16,715 bases of DNA, from positions 1 to 16,715 of the forward strand of contig JAZNGL010000069.1 of assembly GCA_045576435.1 (NCBI GenBank), read 5' to 3'. A program made the position numbers and the translations under genes. This document shows positions 7,963 to 16,408 of the stretch, piece after piece. This stretch comes from CAKSIW01 sp045576435. GTDB lineage: Bacteria; Bacillota; Clostridia; Monoglobales; Monoglobaceae. Every line of letters begins with the position of its first letter. Positions within the stretch are counted from its first letter, which is position 1. The notes under the pieces were generated by a model that saw only the letters and a list, made by a program, of their open reading frames with translations, was not told where the DNA came from and searched no databases.

Positions 7963-9855
7963 ATGATTATAACAAAAAACAAATCTTTAAAAGTTGTTGT
8001 TCCTGCCAATTTCACAGAGCGTGAAATGTTTGCGGCAGAAGAAATCGCTAAATATCTCAAAATGATTTGTGGTGGCGAATTTGGCATTTGCAAGGACTCA
8101 GAATTTAATGGCGGTGAAGCCATTGCAATTGGTGGTCCTGAGCGAAATTCCTTAACCTCAAAATATATCTCCGAAGCAGATTTTGATAAAATTGTTCCGG
8201 GTCCTGAGGGGCTTTATATTGCCTCATTTGACGATGTGCTTGTTCTTGCAGGTAGCTCAAAGAATCTAAACGAGCGCGAAAGAGGCACAATCTATGCCGT
8301 TTATGAATTCTTGGAAAGATTTTTGGATTGTAGCCTTTCGTCATACACAAAAGAAGGCGTTCCCGGTGGTGAATATATCCCTAAAAAATCCGAAATAGAG
8401 CTCGATGGCATTTTCTATGCAAAAGCAAAATGTGATGTTATGATGAGAGGTGCGATTGCTCAGTATTCATCTCACGGAAAAGCTCGCACGCATGAGCTTA
8501 ACTTTAAGTTCCTTGATTGGCTTGCTAAAAACAGATATAACTACATCTACACATGGCACGCAGTTTATGATACTTTTAAAACTAGTGGCATGCTCGATGC
8601 TTGTCAAAAACGTGGCTTCATTTTAAACGTAGGCCATCATGATGCAACTGATACTATGCTTCCTCAGCGTGGAAACGAATATTTCCCTGAGCACTACTAC
8701 GAAACACATCCTGAATATTACAAGCTCAATGAGGACGGAACCCGCTTTGAAATGGTTGACCATTGGGGACAGATGGTGCTTTGTTCGCGAAACGACGAAA
8801 TGATTGAAACTCTCTCAAACAACATGATTGAATGGTTGAATAAGAATCCTCAAGTTAAGCTTTATTCATGGTTACATAAAGACGGCAGAGCTCCTCAATG
8901 TTGTTGTGAAAAGTGTAGCAAATATACCAAAGAAGAAAACAACTTTTATTTCCTTAACGAAGTAGCAAAGCGTGTTGGCAAGGTGCATCCTGATGTTAGA
9001 ATCGAAATAGGTGTTTATTCTTCGCTTTGGGACCCGCCCACAAATACTGATAAGATTTCCCCAAACCTTGCGGCATCAGAAGCGGTTTGGCATGGCACGA
9101 TAAGACTCCGCAAAACAGGAAAGCCAGACGGTTCATGTTTGATTGGCACTATATATGAAGATAATCTTCTTGAATGGAAAAACCGATTTAATATTGATGT
9201 GACATACTATGACTATGTTATGGGTGTTTATCCGGGACGTCAACGTCTTGTTCCTATGGCAGATGAAATGCAAGCGATTTTTAAGCGTTCTATCGAAAAG
9301 GATATTGTTGGTTCAAAAACCCAGATTGAGGTTTTCAACCTTTGGAATAACATTTTCAACTTCTTCACCTTTGGAAGAACGGGTTACAACACAGATTTAT
9401 CTCTTGTTGACAATGTTAATGTGTTCTGTCGGAGCTTTGGAAAGGGTGCAGAATTTGTTAAGGAAAACATCCTTTATTGTGAAGAAGTTCTTGATGGTCA
9501 GTGCGAAATCATGACTGCAGGTGTTTATCTCATGAATCACATCGACAAAGAACGTGTTTATGATAACTATGAAAAAGCACTCAAGGCTGCAGAGGGTGAT
9601 GCCACGGCTCGAAATAACATTCGTTTGATGCGCATGGCGTTCAGATATTCAGATATTGAAACTCGTGAGGAATATAAGAACGACGAAATAGGCTATAAGA
9701 CTCTCAAGCATTATGACATTCCTGAACGGGGTGAGCTAATCTATATGCGCGATAATTTTGATAGTTCTATCAACTGTAGTGGTTTTGGAATTATGATTCC
9801 TATTGAAGCTGAGGATAATGGCTTCACACCTGATATATGGTATAAATTTGACTAA
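7963..9855 (+). CDS. DUF4838 domain-containing protein, putative glycoside-hydrolase-like
   Basis: A 630-residue protein. Residues about 1-135 look like the small alpha/beta domain found ahead of the catalytic barrel in alpha-glucuronidases and GH20-like enzymes. It contains the signature RGTIYAVYEFLE (107-118). Residues about 150-430 form a region typical of DUF4838, a predicted TIM barrel, with GHHDATD (224-230), HPEYY (249-253) and the cysteine cluster CCCEKC (313-318). That cluster resembles the Cys-x-Cys-x-x-Cys stretch I recall for this family. The C-terminal 200 residues are mostly helical. There is no signal peptide or membrane segment, so it should act in the cytosol on a small or imported substrate, unlike many secreted relatives. 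It is monocistronic, with its own promoter and terminator and no sugar transporter nearby. The activity is unknown; a carbohydrate-related role is inferred from fold family only. Confidence 0.85.
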   Translation: MIITKNKSLKVVVPANFTEREMFAAEEIAKYLKMICGGEFGICKDSEFNGGEAIAIGGPERNSLTSKYISEADFDKIVPGPEGLYIASFDDVLVLAGSSKNLNERERGTIYAVYEFLERFLDCSLSSYTKEGVPGGEYIPKKSEIELDGIFYAKAKCDVMMRGAIAQYSSHGKARTHELNFKFLDWLAKNRYNYIYTWHAVYDTFKTSGMLDACQKRGFILNVGHHDATDTMLPQRGNEYFPEHYYETHPEYYKLNEDGTRFEMVDHWGQMVLCSRNDEMIETLSNNMIEWLNKNPQVKLYSWLHKDGRAPQCCCEKCSKYTKEENNFYFLNEVAKRVGKVHPDVRIEIGVYSSLWDPPTNTDKISPNLAASEAVWHGTIRLRKTGKPDGSCLIGTIYEDNLLEWKNRFNIDVTYYDYVMGVYPGRQRLVPMADEMQAIFKRSIEKDIVGSKTQIEVFNLWNNIFNFFTFGRTGYNTDLSLVDNVNVFCRSFGKGAEFVKENILYCEEVLDGQCEIMTAGVYLMNHIDKERVYDNYEKALKAAEGDATARNNIRLMRMAFRYSDIETREEYKNDEIGYKTLKHYDIPERGELIYMRDNFDSSINCSGFGIMIPIEAEDNGFTPDIWYKFD

Positions 9856-9856
9856 C

Positions 9857-9900
9857 AAAAAAAAGACGTTGCTTTCAATTGCGAAAGCAACGTCTTTTAA
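9857..9900. terminator. Bidirectional terminator between converging DUF4838 and murD genes
   Basis: A perfect 16-base stem (9861-9876 with 9883-9898) encloses a six-base loop. In the minus direction it is followed by eight T, a strong terminator for murD. In the plus direction only four T follow, so it is weaker for the DUF4838 gene. Confidence 0.9.
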
Positions 9901-9901
9901 T

Positions 9902-11275
9902 TTAAAAACTCTCTACAATATTTTTAAATGTGTTTCCACGTTCTTCAAAGTTTTTGAATAAATCAAAGCTTGCACATGCAGGAGAGAGCAAAACAATATC
10001 TCCCTCTTTTGCGCTATCTTTAGCGGCTTTAACTGCATCTTCAAAGGATTTCATCTTTTTAATTTCCAAATTGTTATAATTATCGGCATTCTTAACAGCG
10101 ACTTCAATTTTTTCGGACGTAACACCAACAAGAATTAAAGTCTTAACTCTTTCGTTTATCGTTTTGCCAAAATCATCAAACGGAATTTTTTTATCATAGC
10201 CACCGGCAATCAAAATAACCTTTTGTTTGAACGATAAAAGTCCCGCCGTTGTTCTTGCAGGGCTACTTGCTATGGAATCGTTATAGTATTTAACACCATC
10301 CAATTCCCGAACAAACTCTATTCTATGCACAACTCCGCCAAATTCCTTTGCAACTTTTCTTATTGTATCAACTGAAACATATTCCATCGTTGCACAAATC
10401 GCGGCCATATAATTTTCAACATTGTGAAGTCCCGGAATTTTTATATCATTTATATCAAGTATTTCACTTATACCTTCACTATCACGCATCACAATCTTGT
10501 TGTTTTTAAGGAACATCCCTTCCTCAAGCTCGGTTTTGCGACTGAAATATGAATAGTTTTGTATTTCGGCTGACATATTTTTTGTTATTTCATTATCAAA
10601 ATTCAAAACAACTCTGCAATTTTCACAGTTTTTAAATATATTCTTTTTCGTCTCAATATATTCATTAAAATCGGTGTGCCAATCCAAATGATTCGGTGTG
10701 ACATTTGTTATCACCGCAATCTCAGCACTATGGCGCATTGTATGAAGTTGAAAGCTTGAAAGTTCCAGAACAATCATGTCATCTTTCGTCATTTTTTCAA
10801 CATCGCCAATAAGCGGTTTGCCGATGTTTCCACCTATATAGCAATTGTAACCCTGAGCCTTCAGCATCTCGCCAATAAGCGTAGTTGTTGTGGTTTTTCC
10901 ATCACTTCCCGTAACTGCAATAATTTTGCCGGGACAAAGTTCAAAAAAAAGCTCCATTTCAGATGTTATTTCAACACCATTCTCTTTTGCCTTCACCAAT
11001 TCCAAGGCATCTGCTCTGAGACCGGGAGTTTTGAATATAATCTGAGTTTTTTCAGGAATTTGCGAAAGATAATCCTGTCCTAATACCAAATTAACGCCAA
11101 GACCTGAAAGCTCATTATATATTTCCCCAAGGTCCTCTGCGGACTTTTTATCATGTGCAGAAACAATCGCTCCGTTTTGAGTTAAAAAATGTATTAGCGG
11201 AATGTTGCTCACGCCTATTCCAATAACAGAAACCCTCTTGTCTTTTATAAACTGTTTATATTGTTCAATATTCAT
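9902..11275 (-). CDS. murD: UDP-N-acetylmuramoyl-L-alanine--D-glutamate ligase
   Basis: A 457-residue cytosolic Mur ligase that adds D-glutamate to UDP-MurNAc-L-Ala in peptidoglycan precursor synthesis. It has the three-domain plan: a Rossmann-like UDP-binding N-terminus (VSVIGIGVSN), the ATP loop VTGSDGKTTT (121-130), NVTPNHLDWH (191-200), a lysine pair in ETKKNIF (210-211) near the carbamylated-lysine position, and C-terminal FGGVVHRIE (312-320) and YNDSIASSPA (331-340). The start at 11275 is preferred because GAGG lies six bases upstream. A longer in-frame ATG at 11305 adds ten residues but has no ribosome-binding site. The SIASSPART segment replaces the SKATN form of E. coli MurD; from memory this is common in Clostridia. 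The gene stands alone, away from the usual division and cell-wall cluster. Confidence 0.95.
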   Translation of the reverse strand: MNIEQYKQFIKDKRVSVIGIGVSNIPLIHFLTQNGAIVSAHDKKSAEDLGEIYNELSGLGVNLVLGQDYLSQIPEKTQIIFKTPGLRADALELVKAKENGVEITSEMELFFELCPGKIIAVTGSDGKTTTTTLIGEMLKAQGYNCYIGGNIGKPLIGDVEKMTKDDMIVLELSSFQLHTMRHSAEIAVITNVTPNHLDWHTDFNEYIETKKNIFKNCENCRVVLNFDNEITKNMSAEIQNYSYFSRKTELEEGMFLKNNKIVMRDSEGISEILDINDIKIPGLHNVENYMAAICATMEYVSVDTIRKVAKEFGGVVHRIEFVRELDGVKYYNDSIASSPARTTAGLLSFKQKVILIAGGYDKKIPFDDFGKTINERVKTLILVGVTSEKIEVAVKNADNYNNLEIKKMKSFEDAVKAAKDSAKEGDIVLLSPACASFDLFKNFEERGNTFKNIVESF

Positions 11276-11311
11276 AGTCTTCCTCTTTCCTATAAAGCAA
11301 GCCATTTATAT

Positions 11312-11340
11312 TAATTAAGCAGAAAAGCAGACGGTAACAA
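11312..11340 (-). promoter_or_regulatory. Possible weak murD promoter
   Basis: TTGTTA (11340-11335) and TAATTA (11317-11312) are 17 bases apart on the minus strand. The -35 box would lie inside the stem of the upstream hairpin, and the boxes are only moderate matches. Read-through from the upstream operon is an alternative source of murD transcript. Confidence 0.3.
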
Positions 11341-11370
11341 TTATAAAAATCTTTTGTTACAGTCTGCTTA
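11321..11370 (-). terminator. Hairpin terminator after the ispH-rpsA fusion gene
   Basis: Arms at 11325-11340 and 11354-11369 pair over 16 bases with one G-A mismatch and a 13-base loop. In the minus direction the stem is followed by four T and a T-rich stretch. It lies 20 bases past the stop codon. The T-tract is modest, so partial read-through into murD is possible. Confidence 0.6.
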
Positions 11371-11390
11371 AAAAGCTTTAAAATAATTAA

Positions 11391-13667
11391 TTACTCAGCG
11401 TCTAAAATATCGCCCAAAGTAAATGTGCTTTCCTCTGTGTAAGACTCATCAGAAACTTCCTCAGCAGCCTCTTCGGTTTCTGCCTCAGGATTATAATCCG
11501 GAAGTAAAACTTTTATTGAAAGTCCAATCTGTTTTGTTTCGTTGTTAATTTCAACAACCTGAGCCTCAACCTCATCGCCAATGTTCAAAACATCAGATGG
11601 TTTTGCGATTCTTGTGTTTGCAATCTGTGAAATATGAATTAAACCATCAACAAAAGGTGCAATTTCTGCAAATGCTCCAAATGGTAATATGCGAACAATC
11701 TTACATTTAACATTGTCACCAACCTTAAGGTCGTGAGTTGCTTTATACCAAGGGCTATCCTCTTCCTTTTTGTGTCCGAGAGAAATCTTGTTTGTCTCTT
11801 TATCAATATCCTTGATATAAACCTCAAGAGTATCGCCAACATTAATAATCTCAGATGGATGCTTAATTCTATTCCATGATAATTCTGAAATATGAACAAG
11901 ACCATCAACGCCACCTAAGTCAACAAATGCGCCAAAGCTTGTGAGTGATTTAACAACGCCGTTATAAACCTTGCCAACTTCAGCTGTTGCCCAGAAAGCA
12001 GCTTCTTTAACTTCTTTAAGTTCTTTAACAAGAGAAACTCTGTTTTCCTCTTTATTAAGCTCTTTAATATAAACTTCAATTGAGTCGCCAACTTTAACAA
12101 CCTCAGATGGATGCTTAATTCTGATATTAGAAAGTTCTGATATGTGAATAAGACCATCAACGCCACCTAAATCAACAAACGCACCAAAGTTTGTGAGTGA
12201 TTTAACAACGCCTGTATATTTTTTATTTACTTCAGCGTCTGCCCAGAATTCAGCAGATTTTTTAGCACTGATTTCTCTTGCAACATTCTTTATTGAGCCA
12301 ACAACTCTTAAACGACCTCTGCGGTCTTTATCCATCTTAATAATTCTGAATGAAACTTCAGTGTTAAGAAGTGATCCTAAATCTTCAACAAAGCGTTCAG
12401 ATGCCTCAGATGCAGGAATGAAAACTCTAACACCTTTTGCATTTGTAACAATGCCACCCTTAACAAGCTCAACAACTCTGCCGTTTAAAACAGTTTTGTT
12501 TTCAAAATCTTCACGTAGTTCCTGAAGTCCCTTTTCAACATCAATTTTTTTCTTAGAGAGTGTAACAACACCATCTCTGTCGCTTACGTGAACAACAAAA
12601 ACGTCAACCTCGTCACCAATTTTCACCAAAGACTTAATGTCAGCAGATGTGTCATTTGTCATCTCTGCAAAAGGAATAACGCCGTCATATTTACCATCAA
12701 TATCCACCTGAACCTCAGTTGGTGTGATGCCAATAACAACCCCTTTAACAATGTCTCCTGTGCTTAAAGGTTTGAGAGTTTCCTCCAACGCTTCTGCAAA
12801 GTTCATTTCATTTGTGATTTCCGCCATGGTTAATTTTGCCTCCTTGATTACCTTTTCAGGAGTCGAAGCTCCTGCGGTAATTCCTACTTTTAATATATAT
12901 TTTTTTAATAAATGTCTTAAATCATTTAATTCTTTACTATTTTCAAATTTATATGTGTTTTCACATTCTTCACGGCAAATTTCAAAAAGTTTTTCCGTGT
13001 TTGAACTGTTCTTGCCACCAAATACCAACATCAAATCACACTCACCTGCTAATTTTTTAGCGGCTATTTGTCGTTCTTCGGTTGCACTACATATTGTATC
13101 AAAAAAATTCACATTTGTAAAATGTTTTTTTAAAATTTTTTCAATTTTTTTTATTTTTTCTTTTCGGAATGTCGTTTGAGCAACAATACTTATCGGATTT
13201 TGACAGTTTTTCTGCAAAAGTTCATCACAATCTTCATCACTTGCAACTATTATTGCAGAATCATCACACCATCCATTAATACCCTTAACCTCGGGATGTT
13301 CACTATCACCCGCAATAACAATTTGCCGCCCATTCTCGTGTTCTTCATGCACTATGTTATGAATTCTTTTAACAAACGGACACGTTGCGTCGATTATTTT
13401 GATGTTTTTGTTCTCAAGCAACAAGCACTCTTTTTTAGATATTCCGTGAGCACGGATTATAACTGTTGAATCATTTGGAATATTCTCAAGTTTTTCAATA
13501 CATTCAACGCCTCGTTCTTTAAGCTCAGAAATGACGTCGTTGTTATGTATTAACATTCCATAAGTATATATAATTTGTTCGTTGTTGTTTGCCGCATCAT
13601 AGGCAATCTTAACTGCTCTGTCAACGCCAAAGCAAAATCCTGCCTTATCTGCAATTTTAATTTCCAT
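11391..13667 (-). CDS. ispH-rpsA: Fusion of 4-hydroxy-3-methylbut-2-enyl diphosphate reductase (IspH) and ribosomal protein S1
   Basis: A 758-residue two-part protein. Residues 1 to about 283 are IspH, the last enzyme of the MEP isoprenoid pathway. The iron-sulfur cysteines C12, C96 and C193 are present, as are H41, H74, H124 and E126, at nearly the same numbers as in the E. coli enzyme. From about 302 to 720 there are five S1 RNA-binding domains (roughly 302-373, 392-457, 479-547, 563-631 and 648-720), then an acidic tail. Domains 3 and 4 are nearly identical over their cores. The ATG at 13667 is chosen because GGGAG lies nine bases upstream and the protein then begins at the family start MEIKIA. 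It overlaps the end of plsC by 11 bases. Such fusions are known in Clostridia; the S1 part is probably a ribosome or mRNA-binding function. Confidence 0.96.
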   Translation of the reverse strand: MEIKIADKAGFCFGVDRAVKIAYDAANNNEQIIYTYGMLIHNNDVISELKERGVECIEKLENIPNDSTVIIRAHGISKKECLLLENKNIKIIDATCPFVKRIHNIVHEEHENGRQIVIAGDSEHPEVKGINGWCDDSAIIVASDEDCDELLQKNCQNPISIVAQTTFRKEKIKKIEKILKKHFTNVNFFDTICSATEERQIAAKKLAGECDLMLVFGGKNSSNTEKLFEICREECENTYKFENSKELNDLRHLLKKYILKVGITAGASTPEKVIKEAKLTMAEITNEMNFAEALEETLKPLSTGDIVKGVVIGITPTEVQVDIDGKYDGVIPFAEMTNDTSADIKSLVKIGDEVDVFVVHVSDRDGVVTLSKKKIDVEKGLQELREDFENKTVLNGRVVELVKGGIVTNAKGVRVFIPASEASERFVEDLGSLLNTEVSFRIIKMDKDRRGRLRVVGSIKNVAREISAKKSAEFWADAEVNKKYTGVVKSLTNFGAFVDLGGVDGLIHISELSNIRIKHPSEVVKVGDSIEVYIKELNKEENRVSLVKELKEVKEAAFWATAEVGKVYNGVVKSLTSFGAFVDLGGVDGLVHISELSWNRIKHPSEIINVGDTLEVYIKDIDKETNKISLGHKKEEDSPWYKATHDLKVGDNVKCKIVRILPFGAFAEIAPFVDGLIHISQIANTRIAKPSDVLNIGDEVEAQVVEINNETKQIGLSIKVLLPDYNPEAETEEAAEEVSDESYTEESTFTLGDILDAE
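11881..12212 (-). repeat. Two nearly identical S1-domain-coding repeats within the ispH-rpsA gene
   Basis: The segments 11881-11960 and 12133-12212 match at 72 of 80 aligned bases by eye, at a period of 252 bases (84 codons). Similarity continues more weakly on either side. They encode the core GVVKSLT(N/S)FGAFVDLGG of S1 domains 3 and 4. The match exceeds what is seen with domains 1, 2 and 5, so recent duplication or gene conversion is likely. Confidence 0.85.
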
Positions 13668-14259
13668 ATGGTTTTGCTCCCGCCAACGCCGCAATCTCAG
13701 GCATCAAAACTTCATCGGTTATTTTTTGCATATCCTGAGAAGAAGGCTTAGCATCAAAATATTCATTCAAATCTATGTAATCACCAATTTTAACCTTAAC
13801 AGTTCCTCTGAATCTATATTTGGTATCAATTCCAATCGGCAAAATTCCAACACCTGATTTGAATGCAAGCATAACCGCACCTTGCTTACCCTCACCTAAG
13901 ATGCCGTGAGTTCTGATGCGTTTTCCTTCAGGAAAAATAACAAGTCTTTTTCCTTCTTTCAAAAGCTTTAACGCAGTTTTTATTGCCGATATATCGCCTT
14001 TGCCTCGTTTAACAGGAAATGCACCAAAAGCTTTCACGATTGGTCCAACAATTGGAACCTTAAAAAGTTCTGCCTTCGCAAGATAACACATTTCCATCGG
14101 CAAAAAGCCAAACAAAACAGCCGCATCAAAATTACTCAAATGATTTGGCGTGAGAACAAAATTTTTATCTTGCGGTATTTTTTCGGCACCTTCAACCTCT
14201 ATCTTGAAAAGAGCTTTTAAAAAACCTCTAACAACAGTGACAACAAATTTATAAAGCAT
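13657..14259 (-). CDS. plsC: 1-acyl-sn-glycerol-3-phosphate acyltransferase
   Basis: A 200-residue membrane-associated acyltransferase that converts lysophosphatidic acid to phosphatidic acid in phospholipid synthesis. It carries the catalytic NHLSNFD motif (H40, D45), VKRG (83-86) and FPEGKR (109-114), all in the order expected for the PlsC/LPLAT family. A hydrophobic N-terminal stretch (LYKFVVTVVRGFLKALF) is likely to lie at the membrane. The ATG at 14259 follows the cmk stop by five bases, and its AAAGGA ribosome-binding site lies inside the last codons of cmk. Its own 3' end overlaps the ispH start, so the three genes are tightly coupled. This cmk-plsC-ispH order is common in Clostridia. 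It could instead act on another lysophospholipid, but the motif set supports PlsC. Confidence 0.94.
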   Translation of the reverse strand: MLYKFVVTVVRGFLKALFKIEVEGAEKIPQDKNFVLTPNHLSNFDAAVLFGFLPMEMCYLAKAELFKVPIVGPIVKAFGAFPVKRGKGDISAIKTALKLLKEGKRLVIFPEGKRIRTHGILGEGKQGAVMLAFKSGVGILPIGIDTKYRFRGTVKVKIGDYIDLNEYFDAKPSSQDMQKITDEVLMPEIAALAGAKPYGN

Positions 14260-14264
14260 ATAAA

Positions 14265-14933
14265 CTATCTTCCTTTATTTATTATTCCCAACATCAATTC
14301 AATAGATTCTGAGAGTGATTTACCCGTTGTGTCAACCAAAATGCTATCCTCAGCAGGTCTGAGCGGAGCAATTTCACGACTGGAATCATTTTTATCCCTA
14401 TATTCGATGTCTTTTTTCACTTCATCAAAATCACATTCAATATCTTTCTCAATAAGCTCGCGATATCTGCGCATAGCTCTTTCATCAACAGATGCTGTTA
14501 AAAAAATTTTCATATTTGCATTTGGAAGAACATGCGTGCCAATATCTCTACCGTCCATTATAACATCATTTTTCTCGGCAAGCTCACGCTGAAGTTCAAG
14601 CAACTTCGTTCTCACCTCACCAATAACCGCAACATCAGATGCCGCAACAGATATTTCAGGCATGCGAATTGCCTCCGAAACATCCTCACCGCAAAGAAAA
14701 ACTCTTTGTCCTCTTTCGTCATGCGCTATATCAATCTTAATGTCATTGAGAATCCCTTTAATCGCCTCTTTATCCTTTGGGTCAACACCCGCTCTGACAG
14801 CCGCAAGTCCAACTGCACGGAACATCGCACCTGTATCAATATAAACAATTTTTAATTCCTTCGCAACAGCCTTTGCAATTGTGCTTTTCCCTGCTCCCGC
14901 AGGACCATCTATTGCAATTTTAAAAGTCGGCAC
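14265..14933 (-). CDS. cmk: Cytidylate kinase
   Basis: A 222-residue cytosolic kinase that phosphorylates CMP and dCMP to the diphosphates. The P-loop is GPAGAGKST (10-18). Substrate-site segments are IDTGAMFRAVG (32-42), MDGRDIGT (126-133) and the lid region RDKNDSSR (179-186). The usual GAMYR tyrosine is phenylalanine here, a minor variation. The start codon is GTG at 14933, supported by GGAGAGG five bases upstream and by the family N-terminus. It follows the small helical gene by 16 bases and precedes plsC by five, so it is inside the operon. Length matches the short cytidylate kinase family. Confidence 0.96.
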   Translation of the reverse strand: MPTFKIAIDGPAGAGKSTIAKAVAKELKIVYIDTGAMFRAVGLAAVRAGVDPKDKEAIKGILNDIKIDIAHDERGQRVFLCGEDVSEAIRMPEISVAASDVAVIGEVRTKLLELQRELAEKNDVIMDGRDIGTHVLPNANMKIFLTASVDERAMRRYRELIEKDIECDFDEVKKDIEYRDKNDSSREIAPLRPAEDSILVDTTGKSLSESIELMLGIINKGR

Positions 14934-14949
14934 AAAAACCTCTCCTTTT

Positions 14950-15228
14950 TTATTTGTTTTCGTTAAGCTTTTGTTTTAATACGTCTGTTTTAAGCATCAG
15001 GTCATCAATCTGAGAACATTTTTCTTCCAAAACATCCGAAATATTTATATCATTCTTATATGCCTCATAAACCTTTTCACCAATCTCTGCGTAAATTTTT
15101 TCAATCTCATTTTTAAGGTCATAGATTGAATATTTTGTTTTAGATGTTTCAACAACATCACCTGTTTTCTTTGCAATAACCTGGGCCGTATCAGCCGCAG
15201 CTCTCTTTAAATTTTCAAAAAAATTCAT
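14950..15228 (-). CDS. Small helical (coiled-coil-like) protein of unknown function
   Basis: A 92-residue, charge-rich protein, mostly predicted alpha-helix, with no membrane segment. The N-terminus MNFFENLKRAA, then TGDVVETSK and a long helix with IEKIYAEIGEKVYEAYKN, resembles a group of short clostridial proteins. Relatives in that group, from memory, often end in a zinc ribbon. This one has only one cysteine and no C-x-x-C pair, so if it belongs there the zinc ribbon is absent. The ATG at 15228 has AAGGA eleven bases upstream. It sits between ychF and cmk with gaps of 30 and 16 bases, so it is part of the operon. Function is unknown. Confidence 0.75.
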   Translation of the reverse strand: MNFFENLKRAAADTAQVIAKKTGDVVETSKTKYSIYDLKNEIEKIYAEIGEKVYEAYKNDINISDVLEEKCSQIDDLMLKTDVLKQKLNENK

Positions 15229-15258
15229 TTCAGCACATCCTTTCTTTTTTAAACAATT

Positions 15259-16356
15259 TTAAACATTAAATCTAAATAATATTATATCGCCATCTTCAAC
15301 AACATATTCTTTGCCTTCACTTCTCACGAGGCCTTTTTCTTTTGCTGCTGCCATGCTACCATTTTCCATAAGGTCATCATATGCAACAACCTCTGCACGA
15401 ATAAATCCACGTTCAAAATCTGTATGAATTTTACCTGCAGCCTGTGGTGCCTTTGTACCTTTTTTAATTGTCCATGCCCTTACCTCAGGCTTACCTGCCG
15501 TAAGATAACTAATGAGACCAAGCAACTTATAGCTTGCTTTAATAAGTTTGTCAAGACCTGATTCCTCAGCTCCAAGTTCTTTTAAAAACATCTCTTTTTC
15601 TTCTTTGTCAAGCTCGGCAATTTCTTCCTCAATTCTTGCCGAAATAACCATAACCTCTGATTTCTCACTCTTTGCAAATTCTTTGATTTCTGCAACAAAC
15701 TTATTATCATCCTCTGATTTTGCATAATCATCCTCTGCAACATTTGCTGCATATATAACAGGCTTTAAGCTAAGAAGTGATACTTCTGCAAGCATTTCGC
15801 GTTCTTCATCAGTAAAATCAAGAGCTCTGGCGCTCACACCCTCTTCAAGCTTCTTCTGCAAGCCCTCAAAAAAATCAATTTCCACTTGATATTTCTTGTC
15901 GCCCGACTTAAGCTGCTTTTTTGAGCGCTCAATTCGTCTTCCGATTATTTCAAGGTCAGAAAGAATAAGTTCAAGATTAATTGTTTCAATATCACGGAGC
16001 GGACTCACATTCCCCTCAACATGAACAATGTTATCATCTTCAAAAGCTCTGACAACATGAACAATTGCATCAACCTCACGGATATTTGAAAGGAACTTGT
16101 TTCCAAGACCTTCGCCTTTGCTGGCACCTTTAACCAAGCCCGCAATATCAACAAATTCAATAACCGCAGGTGTCACCTTGTCAGGTGAATACATCTCTTC
16201 GAGCTTATCAAGCCTTTCGTCAGGAACTGCAACCGTTCCCACATTCGGCTCAATCGTACAAAACGGATAGTTTGCCGATTCTGCTCCTGCTTGTGTTATC
16301 GCATTAAACAAGGTGCTTTTTCCAACATTCGGTAAACCAACTATACCAAGTTTCAT
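15259..16356 (-). CDS. ychF: Redox-regulated ribosome-binding GTPase/ATPase YchF (OLA1 family)
   Basis: A 365-residue P-loop protein of the Obg superfamily that binds ribosomes; characterised relatives prefer ATP. The G1 loop is GLPNVGKST (7-15), G3 is DIAGL (D70 onward), and the G4 position reads NVAED (205-209) in place of NKxD, the change associated with relaxed nucleotide specificity in this family. A helical coiled-coil insert follows the G3 region, and a C-terminal TGS domain occupies about 281-365, ending in DGDIILFRFNV. The leucine after DIAG replaces the catalytic glutamine of Ras-like GTPases, as is normal here. The ATG at 16356 has AAAAAAGGA about ten bases upstream. It is the first gene of the operon, downstream of a clear promoter. 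Confidence 0.97.
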   Translation of the reverse strand: MKLGIVGLPNVGKSTLFNAITQAGAESANYPFCTIEPNVGTVAVPDERLDKLEEMYSPDKVTPAVIEFVDIAGLVKGASKGEGLGNKFLSNIREVDAIVHVVRAFEDDNIVHVEGNVSPLRDIETINLELILSDLEIIGRRIERSKKQLKSGDKKYQVEIDFFEGLQKKLEEGVSARALDFTDEEREMLAEVSLLSLKPVIYAANVAEDDYAKSEDDNKFVAEIKEFAKSEKSEVMVISARIEEEIAELDKEEKEMFLKELGAEESGLDKLIKASYKLLGLISYLTAGKPEVRAWTIKKGTKAPQAAGKIHTDFERGFIRAEVVAYDDLMENGSMAAAKEKGLVRSEGKEYVVEDGDIILFRFNV

Positions 16357-16408
16357 AATATATCAATCCTTTTTTAGAAATTCATTTGTATTATCTTATC
16401 AGTGTAAT

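Noticed and set aside
11639..12166. Two minus-strand frames of 83-91 codons that look similar to each other
   Set aside because: They are out-of-frame shadows of the duplicated S1-coding repeats, which explains their resemblance.
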